The notes below the pieces were generated by a model, which saw only the letters and a list, made by a program, of their open reading frames with translations, did not search any database and had not been told where the DNA came from. From Glossina fuscipes (taxonomy: Eukaryota; Arthropoda; Insecta; Diptera; Glossinidae), in contig NW_023998426.1 in assembly GCF_014805625.2 (NCBI RefSeq), forward strand, positions 555,034 through 619,033: DNA of 64,000 nucleotides, written 5' to 3'. Positions 10,166 through 24,374 of the stretch are shown here, piece after piece. Position numbers and translations under genes: made by a program. The first letter of the stretch is position 1, and the number at the start of each line of letters is the position of its first letter.

Positions 10166-12984
10166 CCCTCTTAGCTGCTACATGCAAACTCAATAGTTTC
10201 AGCGGTCGTCTTACTCTTTCGAACGATCATAAAGTAAAAATCAGAAAGACAACCGACGTCATGAACAGTGTAATGAGTTAGCACCGCGTGTAGCAAATCA
10301 GCGAATAGAGAAAGTCATTCGTAATTTGGACTAATTTTTATATCACGTTTTTTAAATTATTTATGTTTGTGGAAAAAAATTGATGCAGTGAAAGGCCGAC
10401 ATTACTGCATCTTGGAGAAAAGTCCGTTGCTCTCGAAAGAGAAATATTTTTTGACAATCACATATGTAATAGTTTTCGTTACCAGCGCAGAGAACATTCA
10501 TGTATCGAGTGCTGTGCTTGAAATTTGCTTTCCCTCATTCTTGCTTATATTAAATAAAAAGAAAATAAAGATTTTGTTTTTAGAAGCAAAAAAAATTTTT
10601 TTTTTTTTTTTTTTTAGAAAAAAATAAAAATTGTGTTTACAATTATGACTAACTCGCGGTCATTCGTCTTTGTTTTTGTTTGCTTCCTCCATTTAAATCC
10701 ATATAAAGTTCATTTAACTTAATCTTTTAATGATTTGACAGATGTTTTTCCTCTAAAAGTGCATCTTTTTCTATTTTATTCTATTTTAAAATGTATTTCT
10801 AAATTGTTTTCGACGTTTTTCTTTCTTTTCGCAATTTTCATTTTCTCTTCATTTTCACCTATCGCTTATATCGGCTATATATATATATATATATATATTG
10901 CATCGATTGATAAGTACGTTTATGGGTTTGTGTTTTTGTTTCTTTATTATGTCATTTATAAAAAAAATATTTATTTTTAGCTTTGAGTGAAATTTTTTTT
11001 TTTTTCAAGAATTTCTTTTTTCTTTTATATTTGATCGTTTTATTATTGTATCATCATAACGTAACGGTACAAAGTTGTTGCTGTTTGAATGAATGCAATG
11101 ATTTTATTTTAGTCCAAAAATTGTTGCTGTCATTGCTGTTACTGTAGTTGTCGTTGTTTATATTTTGACAGAAATATTTTATATGCGTGTATGCTCACTG
11201 GATGTGAAAATATTAAAGGGCAAGCAGTTTAAGTGAAGTGCTTTATTTTCTCGTCAGCTGTCATGAAGTTTTCCGTATGCAATTGAAACGGCAACTAAAA
11301 AATGGGATTAATTTAATGTCTTCGTTTCGTTCGCAACAGTCCAATTGTACTTTATACGGTCGTCGGGTGAAGTAAGATCTCGAATATAGGGGTTGTTACA
11401 CTCGTTGAAGTGGCCAGATTCACTCTTAAACAATTCACTGTGTGTTCAGCCAGAAGGCAGAATGGCAATCCATGCCAAGTGGCAACACTACACTACATAT
11501 GTTATCAAGGTGAATATATGATTCTACAGAATGGATTCAGTCCTTCTTTACTTCACTGCTTTCCTTGATTTTGCGAAAATCGATCATAATTTCCATAACC
11601 ACCATCTCTGCTTAAAAAAAAAAACAAATCGAAAAAGATGAAACTTGATCCTCTATAAGATTGGATGGGCTTGGCCGATTTATCTGTTCATGTAAAGCCA
11701 ATGCGAGCTCATTCGACGGGTATATTGCATGTGCTATTCTATTTGCGTACAACTGCTATGGACTCGTCTTGCAGAGTAGACATGAACAGTTTTATCGTTG
11801 GATATGTCGCAGTTTATGAGTAATGTGTAAAAAAATGATATATTTTCCTTTTGAGAAGGTAGATATTCTCTGTTTATCTGCCATTCCCTTTAACCGATTC
11901 ACTCTATTTGCAAATTCCAACTTGTGTGCAAAAACTTACAATGTTTTCGTCAACTTTTCAAGTCGCAACATCTTAAGTTTTGCGCTTGTGGATATTTTTA
12001 CCATAGAATTTACGTAGGATATCAAAGGGATCCGATTTCAGATATATTCTAGAACATATATGCTTACGGCCTTGTCTTCTTCCTTGTTGCAAATATTTAT
12101 TCGGTTATTAATATTAAATAATCATCAAATTTTCGTCGTTTAATTCAAATCTTCATTTTGATTTGTTTCTTTTAAAATTATTTCTTTACATAGTTAAATA
12201 GGTTCTTTTATCACTTCATCAATCAATCAATATGCTTCAATAAGAATTGTAAGATAGAAAAAGTTTTCTCGTCAATATTCCTGCGCTAACGCCATTTTGC
12301 TATCGTTATAATCATCCTGATAGGTTAACAATTTAATGTATAACAGGAAAATTCGTATTCACATATACACATCACAACGATGTCGTGCAGATGAAACGGA
12401 AAACAGCAGGGGAAAGGCATCGATAATACTCCAGTTATACGAGCATTGGTCATGACTCGAATTTATTGATTACGATTCATTCTGTGAAACTGGATATTGC
12501 TGTTGTGTACGGTAATAATGCCGGTCATTACTCGAATTTATTGATTACGGGCCATTCTCTACAATTGCTTATATTTGCACCCAGTTTGTGATTGGTAATA
12601 AAAGAAATGTAAAAAATTTTCCATTTATTCGCTTCAATAGCTTTAGAGCTAATGAAAGCGAAAATTCTGTAAATTTGTTAGACATAAACAAACTTTTGCG
12701 AGTTGAACATATTGCATTGAAACGAAGTCGGCAAAATATTTATTTTATTAATAATTATATATAAGAAAATAAATTCAATCCAATAAGGAAAGCGTATTCT
12801 ACAAGATATATGTGCGGTATGGCAGAAAAATTTTGGAGCTTGCTTAGGATGGTGATTGTCCAGAGGAAGGAAAAGGTGAGAGAAAGAGCTAGGAAGATGG
12901 TGGTCGCAGCCTAGTGAGTTAAGTGTTATGCCTTTGCCGACTAAGCACTCGCGATAGCTGCGACCTCATGTAAACTTTACCGTA
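10166..12984. other. No gene seen; simple repeats
   Basis: AT-rich DNA with a T-run near 10593-10615 and a TA microsatellite near 10877-10898. Small open frames at 10367-10980 and 11823-12017 lie in T-rich DNA without motifs. No gene supported. Confidence 0.5.
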
Positions 12985-13654
12985 ATTGAGATATGAAGCT
13001 ACCGAACATTGACTTGGCAGTCATGATTCTTACCTGCTTCCCATGCGGACATGGACCTCTTTCTGTGGACCGATTTCAGTACAGGATCGGACTAGCCGGA
13101 CGAAATTCCCACAAGTTCACTACATCTCGGTCTTATATCGCATATCTCAGGGAAAATAACGCGGGATTACATTTAAAAATTATAATCCATTATCCTTCCT
13201 TTTAATCACTTAAGTTGATTGAGGGTAAGTCTTTCTCATCATCATTACGAAATAATAGTCTACGCCATTGAATTGATATTAATAATATTCAGCACTGATG
13301 TTTTTTTCTATTGTTATCTTTTCCTCCTTAATCATATTAATTCTTTCTTTTGATCGTCTCTTGATAGTTAAGTTATCCACTACTTGTCCGTTGTCAGATT
13401 CTGACCTGTCCTTTTGTTGCTTTATGGTTTTATTTTATTTTTTAATTGATTTCTTTTGCGATATTATTTCTTCAACGTCTTCCCGTCTTCCTACACTTGC
13501 GTAAGTATTGACACAAGCCCTTCAGACTTAGCTTACTAAGACTTTAAACTTGGTTTACATTGCGTACATACCTTTAAACTTAAACGTACAACTACAACAA
13601 GTACTCGATTGTGGTAGCTTACATGTATGATTGGTTTTAAAGATTTATTCCATT

Positions 13655-14110
13655 TTTATACTCTGCACCATCCATTATACAACGATATATTAAGTTTGTT
13701 TGGATGTAGGCAACACCCAGAATGACTCTCCATATATTAAACGTAGCTTCTATTAAACCCACTTTCTATTACACTCACTTCTTATTATATCGATTTGGAG
13801 TCACTTTCTAAGTTGATGTGAGCTTGTCTGTCCGTCTGTCCATGTGTGCCTCTTTCCATATTGTCTTCTTATGTTCAACCCATAGTCCATAATTTTTTAG
13901 ACATTTGGATGAAATTTGGTGCACTGACGCATTTTGAGCCAAGGTCATGCACTATAATGAAAATGGTTTGGATCATACCACCTTTTCACCACACCCGCAC
14001 TTCCTATTTAACACCTTCTTCGAAAGGTGGTTATATGGACAATTGTGCTTGTAGTGAAGTAGGATATTTTATGGTGGGTCGTGGCCCATTATAATCTTTT
14101 TACTTATTTA
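13655..14110 (+). repeat. Dispersed repeat family A copy
   Basis: Plus-oriented copy from TTTTTATACTCTGCACCATC to GGGTCGTGGCCCATTATAAT, with GTCTGTCCGTCTGTCCATG in the middle. The open frame at 13846-14094 is repeat-derived. Confidence 0.7.
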
Positions 14111-15689
14111 GTTTTTATTCAGTCGGGAAGTGATTTTTTTAAAATAGAATTCAAAATATTTTATCGATAATTTTGCTTCTTTTTGCATCCTGTTTATAAA
14201 TTGAAAACACTAAATCATGGAATAGAATCATACAAAGAAATTTGTCTTTCATGAAAATGTTTAATAAGATTACATAACAATCGAAGAATTGCATTTTTTC
14301 TCGCATTAGTGCAAATTTGTTATTTTATATAAATTTATGGGATTACTTTATATCTGTTTATCTGAAAAGTAACAAAAGTAAAACTAACAACAAGAACAAC
14401 AATAACAGTCGTAATAATAATATCAGCATATAACAATAAATGGGAGTAAGGAAGGATCTAAAAGGAAGAGTAGCAACGGCATGTTGAAGAAATATAGTAA
14501 AAACTTGTTCGAGTTATTCTTTCGAAGGAAATCCATTGTATGAACATAGAGTTTATTGCAAGTAACAATAAGAAGAAAAATTGCATAAAAGCATTGTAAC
14601 ATTTTCAAGATAAAATTTTATTTATTAAGAATGAGTGACTGAAAGATATTTCAAGAACAAAATCTCAAACAGGTGGCTACAAAAAAAAAAAAAAAAAAAA
14701 AAATCGATGTTTTCTTCTTAGAGGTGAGATGCACTTGTTTCTCGTTTTAATCGTAACAAAATGTAAACCTTGGCCTTTGCGATATAAAAGCTTGAAATTA
14801 TAATGCAATCTGTAACTGTTTAAGAAGTAGGCGATCAAATATGATGTAATAAAAGTATGTATTGTGTGTGTGCATTCCTTGGATATGATTATGTTTGTCA
14901 AATGTTATGTTATATGAGAATTGAATTCAGAAACTATTTTCCTGCATAGCTACACAGATGGCTTTTCTCAAATCGAATGCGCCCTGATGATGATTGTGCT
15001 GTAGATGGTTGTGCTTTTTAATTAATTTTCATGTATCATCATTCTTTAGTTGCCAAGTCATAATAAGAATTCGATCGTTTACATTTTAGTGCGGTTTATT
15101 GGTCAATGCTGTGTGACAGTTATACTTGAACTAAATTTATAGATTTTCTTACTATTCAACTATTCAAGCATTGCTTTCTTTCGTTTCTTTTCCTCTCGAA
15201 CAGTTGTTGTTCTTAAATTCACAATAGATTTGTAGGCGAACCTTAGTCTGCAATTAAATATGACTGACTACTTGTTTACCCGTTGGCCTTAGAATGTAAT
15301 CTAATTGCCTAAACGATTGTTTATACAATCGTTAATCGATTTGTTTCGCTGATCAATTATTAAATTCAGTTTTTATTACTACTTTCGTACGATGGACTCC
15401 TAAATGTATCATGAATATCTGCATAAATGCCCTTTCAGGAATGTAGTTCAAGTTAATTAAATCGGTTATTCGACGTCTCGACTATCCATCGGTCCTTTAA
15501 TTATACAGGATTTGCCTAAATTATTTTCAAAGATGTTGAATTAAACGGCGATGAGTGAATGTGTTGGTAACCTAGACATAAATATACCGAAATATTGCTC
15601 TAGGATTGAAATAAGTGTTTTATAGGCATTTCTCAAATTAGTAGCTTCTACGGGGTAAGCATAAAATTTCTAGTTTAATCTAAAATTTT
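14111..15689. other. No gene seen
   Basis: AT-rich DNA with an A-run at about 14680-14703. Nothing else recognised. Confidence 0.5.
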
Positions 15690-16600
15690 ATTATAGGTAC
15701 TTGCATGCGATCCAACCACCGACTCATATTCACACTTCTTCAGCATTTCGAAACCGCACGTCAGCCAAGCCATGTTGCATCGATATGAATAAGTGGTGGT
15801 GACGAGTACGCTGGTTAAGGCAGAACTTCCTATTCGAGCTGGGACAGTACATACTTGACAACTCCTGCAATGCATGGTGGAGCGTTGCCATGTAAGAAAA
15901 TGACTTCACACTTGTTAACCGCTATTGTATTTGCTCAATTGACGTCGATAGACATCTGCAGTAATAATTTCATTCGGTTTCAGTAGCTCGTAATGCACTG
16001 CATCTTGCTGATCCCACCATATGCACAACAAAACTTTATGGCCATGAACATTCCGCTTCGGTGTCGATGTGGATGGCTCTCCTACCCTAACTCATGAATT
16101 TTTGAGCTTGGGACTGTCGTAATACGTCCACTTTTCATCGCCAATCACGCCATTTTTTTTTTTTTTTTTCTGGCAAGCAATGAAAAAGCGACGTTAAAAC
16201 TGATCGAAAAACCATTCTTAGCCCAATCGTATTGTAGCTCTTTTCCCTCCTTTGGATTTTTCCCATTTCACGTAAACTGCTAGTAACAAATGATTCATCC
16301 ATGGCTAAGACGTTTAAAAGTTGTTTTTGAGTTTAATCTGGTTTTCCGTTCAATAAGTCTTGCAACTCATCGTCTTCGAACTCTTTTGTTCCGCTAGGTC
16401 GCTCTGTATCATTGACATCGCCACTTTTAAACCGTTGAAACCGAAACCGGCATTTGGCATATGAGGAACCATACGCTACTCGAGGTTCTTGATAAGCTTC
16501 GGCAATCGATTTCTCCAAATCAAACAGCAAAGTAATGAAGGTCGAAAGTGCAGTTTTGAGCGTTCCACGATTAACCATTTTCCACATTGAGTAACTTATT
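15690..16600 (-). pseudogene. Mariner transposase relic (Mos1-like)
   Basis: On the minus strand the start is open from about 16587, with a helix-turn-helix region containing the mariner signature FRFQRFKSGD followed by an acidic linker ending LQDLLNGKPD. Downstream the frame is broken many times, but recognisable pieces follow in the right order: LREMGKIQ (near 16225-16275) and, near the left end, the block reading as HLFISMQHGLADVRFRNAEE in a mix of frames (about 15725-15790). These match the order of a Mos1-type mariner transposase of about 345 residues. It is heavily mutated and inactive. I did not find clear terminal inverted repeats. It belongs to the same subfamily as the relic at 46390-46880. 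Confidence 0.75.
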
Positions 16601-16929
16601 ATGGAATGGAATTATTTTATATAGAGAAAGATGAAAATCATTGAATTTAACCCTTGTGTACATCGATACTTTGCATTACTCTATCATTTTCACCAATAGA
16701 TGTCGCTAATAAAAATACATGGAAGCATCTATTAAATCTTAAGTTTAAAATTTACTTTGTTTATATATATTTCGTAAAATATTTCTTTCAATAAACTATT
16801 TTTTTGGATTTTTTTACATATATAGCTCACAAACAAACAAAAAAGAATTTTAGTGCATCACGACCCTATAGTACACTATACCACACTATACCACCGCATA
16901 ACTCTACGCATTATGATCTTGCAGAAGAA

Positions 16930-17150
16930 GCCGTTGTATGAGTGCACCACTTAATCAAACTTAATCAAAATATCTCAAAAATTTTTTGCCTATATCACGA
17001 ACAAGAAAACCAGGTGGACAGACGGACAGACGAACTTAAATGAAACTAGAAAGTGATTCTGAAACAATCAATCGGTTTATCTCAAGTCATTCTGGCCGCT
17101 TAAGGTTAATATTACAATTTCTACCACAACGGATGTAGGGTATAAAAAGT
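16930..17150 (-). repeat. Dispersed repeat family A copy, partial
   Basis: Contains AAAATATCTCAAAAATTTTT, the GGTGGACAGACGGACAGACG block and AATCAATCGGTTTATC, ending at the TGTAGGGTATAAAAA start block in reverse. Confidence 0.65.
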
Positions 17151-18639
17151 TCGCTAAAACTATTCGATGTTATTATTGTAACGAAGGTTTTTATCTAGAA
17201 ATTTTTTTAATACGATAGGATTTACGAAAACGTATATTAAGCGCTTTAGAAATTATGATTTAGTGACAGTTTTTCATTTAATGCATATGCATATGTCTTC
17301 CTTCATGCTTCACGCTTGATTGCTTGCCTAGTTTTATTCTATTTATTATTCGCTACCGCTTACTAAATTGTTTTTTTGGTTTTTTCTTTTTTTTTTTTTG
17401 TTTATCAGTGATTTACTTCCTAGTCGTCGTATATTTGCGAACATTGTATTTTATTTACACCTTGACCATGTACTTGAATTGTATTTGGGCACAGCCGTCA
17501 CATATATCTTTTGTCATAGAACTTTTTTTTTGTTTTTTTTTTTTTTTTTTGAATTTTACGATTTTATAAAAACATATGCTTTTCTCCCTTACTTTTGGCA
17601 ATTTTCACAAATATTTCTTTTAAAATTTTGTTAACCCAATTTTTTGAACACAAATTCGTGTGTTTGTTAAATGTAGAACAAATATTTGATTTTCGTAATT
17701 TACATTTCGTTTATGTATTTTATCAAGTTTTTCTTTTTTTTTTTGTTTTTTTTTTGTTTACAAGATTTATTATTATTAATCATCTGAAGTGATGATTAAT
17801 TTCATATATTCACGAACTATTCATAATTATATTTATAATGTATAATAGAAAAAACAAACAGTTAAGAACTTTGCAATAGGTTTAATAGGATTAAAGAGAT
17901 AAATCATCTAGCAGTAACAACCTAGCTTGAGAGAGCTTGTAAAATAATAATATTTAAGGGGATTGTCGAGTAGAGAAAAATTATTTTGGTAAAAATATTC
18001 ACATTTGGTAACACTGCAGCCAAATATCAATCAATAGGGGCACAAAGCATATCTGGTTCGAATTTAAATTAAAAAAAAAAAAGAAAAGAAAAGAATCTTT
18101 CAGTCTACATTCTTATATCCAGAGAAATACGTAGAGATTTTTAGAAATATCAATTTTTGTAGTGCAAGTGTTTGAATTTTCAACTGAAATAACGGCGCCC
18201 TTTCATTATTAAAATAAGCTTAAATTAACTTATCGAGTTTCTTTAGAGAATGTAATTTCAAAGATGCGGTACAAAACTCGGATGCAAAAAAACTGAAAAT
18301 TTGAGTTATGTTGCGTGCCGGTTTAAATGATCGTATTTCGAGAAAAAAACATTTAAACTTTGACAGTGCAGTACAGAGGGACATATTTTCTTATGATAAT
18401 AAAGATTTTGTTATTTCGGCAAATCCAGACCAAAGACCATAAAACTGCCCTTCCAACTCTAAATATTCACTTGCGTTCTTTTTCCTCGACCATTTGGCCT
18501 CTTTCTAGCAAAACTCTAATTCAAACTTCCAAGTCATATCTAACAGTCTAGTTCTGTCTAGCGGTATTTTAAAGAACGTATTTCTTTTTTCTAATAGTTA
18601 GCTTATTCTTTTTATATCCTACATGACTTGTGATACAAC
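17151..18639. other. T-rich DNA, no gene seen
   Basis: Long T-runs around 17380-17400, 17520-17550 and 17730-17760 produce phenylalanine-rich open frames (17324-17792) that I do not regard as genes. Confidence 0.55.
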
Positions 18640-18985
18640 AATGTATTATCTATATTAGTTGCGAATATATGTAACACAGAGAAGAACTTAAAATAGGCCC
18701 ATTGTCTATCCGATCGATTCAGAAGCACCTTTTGCGTATAAGATTGTCTGTCCATCTGCCTGTCTATCCGGCTATTTGACGTGTCTTCTTGTGTTCACCC
18801 TACAGTTGGCAAATTTTTATCGTATTTTGATGAAATTTGATACATTGACGTCGAACGCTATTGAAAATGATTCGCATTGGACCAAATATATATATATAGA
18901 TAAGGGTCTATTTTGAAACGTGGATAACCGTTGAGTATTTAATGCTGGGTCGTGGCCCACTATAATGCTATCACTTGTTCGTTTA
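18640..18985 (+). repeat. Dispersed repeat family A copy
   Basis: Plus-oriented, shortened. Has CCGATCGATTCAGAAGCACC and the GTCTGTCCATCTGCCTGTC block, and ends GGTCGTGGCCCACTATAATG. Confidence 0.7.
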
Positions 18986-19054
18986 TACCGACGCGTTGTG
19001 GTTTATTACCACAGCCAAAAAAAATTACACTTGTAACTTTAGAAACTATTTATA

Positions 19055-19740
19055 TTTATCCCCTACACCACTTGTTGTATAGGGTATATTAAGTTTGTGC
19101 GGAAGTATGTAACACCAGAAAGGTTTAAGACAGTGCCACCTTTGTTGTACCGATCGATTCAGAATTATTTTTTGAATTGACCTAAGCTTGTCTGTTCGGC
19201 TGTCCATGTAAATTTGTGTTCTAACTATAGATTGCAAAAAAAACAATAGACCGAGATAATCCAAAGCCGGTACAGTTAATTTCCTTCATCTTATATTACT
19301 ATTACGATATGATTTTCATCATGAACTGTTAAAAATTAGACCCATTATTGTTGTGAACTTTAGTTTTTTTATATGAAATCAATACTTCTGGCGGTCCAAA
19401 GCTTTCGCATCAGTGTGGAATGTCGAACTACTATTACTTAGGGCGTCATATGAGGAGTGTTCGAAAAAGTGGACCGATCTATACCATTTTCGATAATGTC
19501 CGTTCTTGGGCCAAAACATGTCAGTGTAGCAAGTTTCATCAAAATATTTCATAAATTGCAATCTGTAGATTGAACATAGAAAACAAGACAGACAGACAGA
19601 CAAACTCAGATCGATTCAGGAAATGACCCTGAATCGACCGATATAATATAAGGCGGGTTTATCTCAGGTCTACTGGGTGTGGTATACAGCCGCACCAACC
19701 TAGTTAATTCTTGTACCAGAAGTGGTGCAGGGAACAATCT
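19055..19740. repeat. Family A copies in inverted head-to-head arrangement
   Basis: Both outer ends carry the start of the family, in opposite orientation: 19058-19110 (CCCTACACCACTTG ... TTTGTGCGGAAG) on plus and 19690-19735 (CCGCACCAACC ... GAAGTGGTGCAGGG) on minus. The inner part continues as a minus-oriented copy with GACAGACAGACAGAC near 19588-19602. This gives a 0.69-kb unit with inverted ends. The open frames at 19046-19603 are repeat-derived. Confidence 0.6.
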
Positions 19741-22265
19741 TCAACTCTCTTACCATTAACGGCTTAGACATTTTTGTCTTGCAAATTTTTACTATATGCC
19801 TGCGTAGATCCGATTATTGTTCTCTTATATTATGAAGACAGTAAGATGAGTGGAGCTGGAGAGATAGTGAATATATCGATGAATAGAATCGAAAAAATAT
19901 ATCAATTTGTTGTCCAAGTTACATATACAAGAGCATTTGACCTTCTTTCGGATTTACACGTTACGTTCCATAGCTGATCGATTCATTTTGAATCTCAGGC
20001 ATCGTAAAACCGTTCTGAATATATTTTCCATGTTTAAATCGATAACAGGTAGGATATATTTTGGCAGTTTCACTAATTAAAGTGAAATCAATGTCAACGT
20101 ACCTTATCGGACGTTCTGATGACTCAGCTGCAATTACTGTGGCTATATTTATATAAATGAATAAGTGCACAGCTCAGAAAGCAAAAGAAAATATGGAGCA
20201 ATAGAGTAGCTTCTAAAAGCAATTGATCTTGTATTGAAATTAATTTTTTATTGTTATATGTACACTTTTAGTTTCGACGTCTTGATCTACAACAGAATTC
20301 TTGCAAAAAGGCAATCGAATAAATAATTTAAAAGAATGAAATTCTATCTAGAAGTCACAGTGATATTTAATAGCAGACCATGGGATGGTAAAATTATAAT
20401 GCGCACTAAATTCTTTAATAAGTTAAAGTCTTCTGATTCATAGACCCAATCTGTGAAAACGAAAACCCAAATCAAGATTTTTATTTTCGAAAAACAAAGT
20501 ATTGCCGGTTATAAGTAGAAAAGTAAAGGTTTTTGGTAATGAAATCCGTAGTTAACAATTATGTCGGCCCCCGTCTCATATAGGAAAGCTAGTTCAACAC
20601 TGAAGTCAATTGATAAAATATTCAAATTCTTCAAGAATAACTTTTGTTGTAAACAAAACTGATACAAATTTTTCTTCATCTGGATCATTATGACCATCCT
20701 TTGTTTCCTTAACCACGTTATTCTTCTGTTGTATAACATTAGCTTCAGCAAAATAAAGTGCCGCGTAAGTCGGGGGATATGTGTACTCAAATATATGCTT
20801 AATGTCAATTTTAAGCTTTTTGATTATTATTCTATTACCGCTCCCTGCATTTCGAAAAAATTGTTAAGAAGAAAGTTTTTTAAGGCTATTACAGTGATGT
20901 CACCCCTTAAGCATTGCTTTCAATTTTAGAGAAAGAGGTATGTTAATTGCTTTCACTGTGTGAATACTTGGCCAGGAATATGTTAGCATTAAGACCTCTC
21001 TTGTGTATATTTATAAACATTGCTAATCTGGTAAAATATGTTTCGCGGGGCAGATATAATGAAAATTTTGAGCGTAGCCGTTTAACCCACAGTCAATTGT
21101 TGCGCTTTTTTCTTTACCTTTGCCATGAAAAGGTAAAAACCAATGAATTCATCAACCCTTGTGTTTTTTTTTCAATCTTACTTTACCCCGTACGAGAGGA
21201 TTAAAATTGTGTACATAATTTTGTACTTTGCAATCCTAGTTGCGAACGCTTGTCATCGTTACTTATTTGCCTTATGTGTGTGTGTGTGTGAAATGTGTTA
21301 GTGAAAAATATTTACTTCAACAGAAAGACTTATGTCTGCTCTAATTTATTTTTTTAAATTTATGTTTAAAAAATCATCTCATCTCGTCTCATTCATGGCT
21401 TACATATACAGTAAATATGTATTTAGACTGAGTGCGGTTACTTTTCACTTATGTCGTGTACTTTAGTAATATTTCTATGAGTTACGGGGGCTAATGAACT
21501 TAATGTGTAATTCAAAAAATGAATGAAAATATTTTGCTTTATATTAGAGAAATGTATTATTTTTTATGCTTTAAGTCTATGAATAATTTGTGTCGAATGT
21601 TTTCACATCCATCATTTTTATTGATTTATTGAAAAAAAAAAAAAAAAAAAAAAACGTATTCTCGTTGTAGACAAATTTGAGAATTATTGCCTTAATATGA
21701 ACTTAAATGCTTTTCGTTACCCTATCTCGATATATTAAAAGATAAATAGTTTTTCTGTATGCAGCGACTCGAAAAAAGGCTTCAATCAATACAATGTTCA
21801 TATAGATATTCTTTTTTTAAAAACTTTGATAAATGTTTCCACTAGGATTTAAATAGATTTATAGGTAGAGCATACTACTTTTTTTAAGGGATTGGTCAAC
21901 TTACTTACTTTGACACCGTCTCAGTCACTTAAGTAGATAAAATGTGAAGCTACGCGAACCTGGACGTATATATAAATGATAAATGAAGGGAAAGGGCGGA
22001 TAGACGAATAGATGAATAGGAGTTAAAAATAATGAAAATCGGAGAAAAAAAGAAAAGGTTTCATAGGTAGAGTCAATCAACAATCACGATATAATTGATA
22101 ATAAAATTAACTTCTGTTGACAACTTGCGTGAAATTTTTAGTTTTATCTATTGATGTTATTACCGTCACTTTAACAAATTTGCTCGTAAAGCATTTTACT
22201 TTGCTGGGTGTCTCGAATTCGTTTCAAGACGTTTACGGCCTATTCATTTGCTTTATATATATATG

Positions 22266-22308
<43 letters not shown>

Positions 22309-24374
22309 CACTTGTTTCGTTCATGTAACATTTTTATGGGCACATGAAATATTTATTAACGTCAAACATGCATGAAAATTTTATCACACAGAAAAGAAAG
22401 CAAGCAACGTAACAATAATATTTGATGTGTGTATCCTGTACAAGTCCCTTCAGAGCGGGGCAAAATGCGATAAACAAAAAAAAAAAAAAGAAACGACGTT
22501 GAAAACGACAAAAACAAGGAAATTAAAACGACATAAAACAGAAAAAACCAAAAAAGAAAACAAAAAAAAAACATTAATGACAACACAATCGCAATATTGC
22601 ATGACCCAGTAACAGAAGAGAACAACTCTCGTTTACAAACTATATTTCAATAATAAATTTATTAAATTTAGTTTCAATGTTTAATTTAATTCTTGTACGT
22701 TGATTAACGATTTTAATAAAATTTATTGTCAAAATTATTATTATTATTATTATAGCACAAGTAGTATTTCGTCAAGAGAAATGCCATAAAAGCTGATAAT
22801 ATGCTGCATGAATAATTCAATCAGCAATCAAAAGTTTGTCTAACCATGAAATATGAACATTTTATGCAGGTAAACTAATACATTTGCATATTTGTCTTAA
22901 CGGTCCTTTGATGAATCGACATCATTTGCATTTAGTTTAGTCGTTCTTATCTTTACTTCGAAGAACACATCAAGCGCGTTCGAATTACTAAACATTGCTT
23001 TAATTTTAGCATAAATATTGCCATAGGAATATCAAGGCAATAACTTCTTTATTGTATGGTAGTTTGAATGGACTATAATTATTTCATTGCAAATCAGTCA
23101 TGATTGATATTGCGATTAGGCAATATAAGATAAAGCATAACAATCTCCTCACATATTTGTCTCTCAAATTATCGCATTCAATAGTTGGAAATAAAAACAA
23201 ATATTATTTCAATTATTCATGTCGTATTATTCATATTCGTTACGGATAGTCAAAGGCATACTCTTCTTGTTATTCCATTTGTGACATCGAAGCGTTTAAC
23301 TTTACAACAGATATACATGTAAAGTACGTAACGAATTGACTTGAATTTTCAAAATGAAATCGGTCGGTTTTCTTGATTGAATTCTTCGCCATTCCGACAC
23401 TACTCAATAGTGAATCGATTCGCGAAGCATTGGGATACAGTTTGCTATGGGCCCATCTACCAGCTTCTCAGTTCACTAGTGCACATGCACACTTGTATTC
23501 ATCCATTTGAATTTTTGTCTACTTTGTCTTCAGCCAGTCTGGTCGCAAGTTCGCCTTCCTGACAATATTCCCATTGGACGGACTCTCCAATCAATTGTCA
23601 TTTCATCAGGGGCCGTTCGTTGCAAAAGTTAGTATAGATAGTGCATACATCTAGCCAAGAACTTTGCAAAGACTTGCGAACACTGCGGCTTCAATTCACT
23701 CCATATTTAGTTCATAAGATAACGACGCAAACAAACAAATCCTGCTTACAAACGCCTTACGAAAAGGAGAAGAAGACCTTTTTTCCCCGTAATAAAACGT
23801 CATTTACGCCTTAATAGAAATATCCCTGTCGAACCTTTTGTAGCGATATAAAAATGATTATCCACCTCTTTGCTCTGATTTGTTTTAACTGCGGGTGTAG
23901 CGAACTTTAAGATTCGCTTTTAAGCGGATATATATCTTCCACTTGCCCAATACTAATTTTGTCCGCTTTTAATTGGGCAGATTGCCAAACCATAACCAAA
24001 CTGAAAAAGAAAGAAAAATTAAAATCATCTATTTTATAAGCGGGTGCCTTACCCCGCCCCCTCGTTATATATTTTTTTGGTGTTCGTCAGTGCCAATAAA
24101 GTACGATTGCATATCCTCTTTTTCCAGTGATTATTCTGCTCCATTCGCCTCATCCTTCTGTCTAGGTTTATTAATATTTCATTATGACTATTTGTTGGTT
24201 GCTTATATGTTCAGCATGTACGGCAGATGATGGATAACGAAGGCGAAAGGGTTATAATTTTTTTTTTTTTTTTTTTTTGTTTCTTTTTCATTCATTTAAT
24301 ATTCCATACGTTATTTGCATGCAACTAAACGTGCTCGATAGTATATAATATGTTACAATGATTCACAGGCCCGC
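19741..24374. other. No gene seen; microsatellites
   Basis: AT-rich DNA with an A-run (about 21632-21654), a TA microsatellite (about 22257-22302), an A-rich stretch near 22476-22572, an ATT run near 22737-22754 and a T-run near 24258-24279. The many short open frames on both strands show no domain, no conserved motif and no splice pattern. Confidence 0.5.

Noticed and set aside
12985..13205. Frame with GHGPLSVDRFQYRIGLAG, recalling the GHG segment near the end of LINE proteins
   Set aside because: The following Cys/His motif is missing and no further LINE part adjoins it. The similarity is too short to support a feature.
17324..17792. Overlapping Phe-rich frames resembling membrane proteins
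   Set aside because: Produced by T-runs; no conserved polar or structured parts.
22362..22625. Frames on both strands, one Lys/Thr-rich, one Phe-rich
   Set aside because: Low-complexity A-rich DNA read on both strands.
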